NCBI GenBank assembly: GCA_010031985.1
Contig: RGYP01000125.1
Span: 1 to 5,827 of the forward strand
Source: Gammaproteobacteria bacterium
Lineage (GTDB): Bacteria; Pseudomonadota; Gammaproteobacteria; Steroidobacterales; Steroidobacteraceae
Length of the DNA: 5,827 nt
Direction of reading: 5' to 3'
The position numbers were made by a program, and so were the translations under genes. Shown here one piece after another: positions 5,180 to 5,827 of this stretch (within the stretch, counting starts at the first letter, position 1; the number at the start of each line of letters is the position of its first letter). The notes beneath the pieces were generated by a model that had not been told where the DNA came from, searched no databases, and worked only from the letters and a program-made list of their open reading frames with translations.

Positions 5180-5827
5180 TGAGTGCCGCAGCAGGCTCGA
5201 TGAAGGTCGAGGATGGAGCACTCGCCGTGCGCGTCGCGTCGATCGACGACGCGGCGGCGCTCGCAGCACTCGTCAATTCCGCCTATCGTGGCGATGGCAG
5301 CCGCGCAGGTTGGACGACCGAAGCCGACCTGCTGGGCGGACAGCGCACCGATCCGCAAGCACTCGAAGAATTCATCGAGCGGACGACTGCGGTCGGCGAT
5401 CGGGCGATGCTCGTGCACGAGCCGGCAGGGCGAATCATCGCCTGCGTGCAACTCGAACGGCGCGGGGATGGCGCCTATCTCGGCATGCTGACCATCGCGC
5501 CGACGCTGCAGGCCAAAGGTTTGGGACGTCGCCTGCTCGCTGCGGCAGAAGACTTCGTTCGTACCGAATGGCAAGTACGGCGCGTGACCATGACGGTGAT
5601 CGAACAACGCCTCGAACTCATCGACTGGTACCAGCGTCGCGGCTATGCGCGAACGGGCGAAACGGCCGCCTTCCCCTATGGCGACCCGCGCTTCGGCGAA
5701 CCCAAGCGCGCGGATCGCCGGCGTAATCGGCGGCGAGATGCTGCGCTTCGTTGCGAAACGTCCACGGGTGCACGGCCAAACCCGCGGCGTGCGCGAGCGT
5801 CACGAACCGCGTCGGTGGCAGCACGCG
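5179..5827 (+). CDS. GNAT-family N-acetyltransferase, native C-terminus apparently lost
   Basis: The ATG at 5179 overlaps the RCCR-like stop (TGATG), so the two are probably co-translated; an in-frame ATG at 5200 is an alternative start. Residues 34-57 (SAYRGDGSRAGWTTEADLLG, then GQRT) and LTIAPTLQAKGLGRRLL (104-120), with the acetyl-CoA pyrophosphate loop QAKGLG (111-116), mark a GNAT enzyme. LELIDWYQRRGYARTGE (145-161) and FPYGDPRFGEPKRAD (165-179) match the usual last segments. Members of this group normally end soon after with a strand like 'LRFVVLEK' and a stop near residue 185-190. Here the frame instead continues from codon 180 (base 5716) to the window edge as an arginine/alanine-rich stretch (RRRNRRRDAALRC...), which is the antisense of a GDPD coding sequence. 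The genuine GNAT part is therefore about 179 residues, and the C-terminal tail is probably foreign. The acetyl acceptor is unknown. Confidence 0.8.
   Translation, partial: MSAAAGSMKVEDGALAVRVASIDDAAALAALVNSAYRGDGSRAGWTTEADLLGGQRTDPQALEEFIERTTAVGDRAMLVHEPAGRIIACVQLERRGDGAYLGMLTIAPTLQAKGLGRRLLAAAEDFVRTEWQVRRVTMTVIEQRLELIDWYQRRGYARTGETAAFPYGDPRFGEPKRADRRRNRRRDAALRCETSTGARPNPRRARASRTASVAAR
5618..5827 (-). pseudogene. C-terminal fragment of a glycerophosphodiester phosphodiesterase (GDPD), broken at its 3' end
   Basis: Reading the minus strand from the window edge gives PPTRFVTLAHAAGLAVHPWT, then FRNEAQHLAADYAGDPRA, down to about base 5706. This matches the late part of GlpQ/GDPD-type phosphodiesterases (AHAAGL.VHP(Y/W)TFRNE...DY.GDP), which hydrolyse glycerophosphodiesters to glycerol-3-phosphate and an alcohol. 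The family then continues with 'EY..FF.LGVDGVF.DFPDTA' and ends. Here that last segment of about 25 residues is absent: after GDPRA the frame reads WVRRSAGRHRGRR, which is simply the GNAT gene read backwards, until a TGA at 5618-5620. The upstream part of the gene lies beyond the right edge. It could be a genuine gene with a changed tail, but the loss of both convergent C-termini at one point argues for a junction. Confidence 0.6.
5706..5716. other. Presumed recombination or assembly junction between the GNAT and GDPD genes
   Basis: GCGCGCGGATC fits both genes: on the plus strand it encodes the end of KRAD (GNAT), and on the minus strand the DPRA codons (GDPD). Left of it only the GNAT makes sense, right of it only the GDPD. 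A shared 11-base segment is what a microhomology-mediated deletion, or a false assembly join, would leave. Confidence 0.5.

Noticed and set aside
4328..5827. Complete chlorophyll or bilin degradation operon
   Set aside because: No haem oxygenase, pheophorbide oxygenase, ferredoxin or porphyrin transport gene is visible; only the RCCR-like gene supports the theme.

Overview
The window is visibly GC-rich, with tightly packed genes, overlapping start/stop codons, Gram-negative-type signal peptides and outer-envelope families. This points to a proteobacterium, probably a gammaproteobacterium, but nothing here fixes the taxon. I see no RNA genes, CRISPR arrays, insertion sequences or phage genes.

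Layout from left to right. (1) Bases 1-1211, minus strand: the first 403 codons of a large exported protein with a CBM9-like domain followed by a DUF5916 region; it runs off the left edge. (2) A 136-base divergent intergenic region with a small inverted repeat. (3) A plus-strand pair joined by an ATGA overlap: a YjdF/DUF2238-type inner-membrane protein and a flavodoxin-fold protein. (4) A minus-strand pair, convergent with it, whose last stop codon shares a CTAG with the flavodoxin stop. This pair is an exported short-chain dehydrogenase/reductase with a Tat-like lipoprotein signal, then a secreted TPR protein, again joined by ATGA. (5) A 70-base divergent region. (6) A plus-strand pair joined by TGATG: a homologue of red chlorophyll catabolite reductase (RCCR, the plant chlorophyll-breakdown enzyme related to ferredoxin-dependent bilin reductases), then a GNAT acetyltransferase. 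(7) At the right edge the GNAT frame loses its expected C-terminus near 5715. From there to 5827 the minus strand encodes the C-terminal part of a glycerophosphodiester phosphodiesterase, itself missing its last residues.

The two most notable points are the RCCR-family protein, which has an isoleucine where the plant enzyme has its catalytic glutamate, and the apparent GNAT/GDPD junction, which is either a real deletion between two convergent genes or an assembly chimera near the edge. The divergent pairing of RCCR-like and SDR genes allows a tetrapyrrole-related role, but this is inference: no haem oxygenase, chlorophyll or bilin gene is present in the window.
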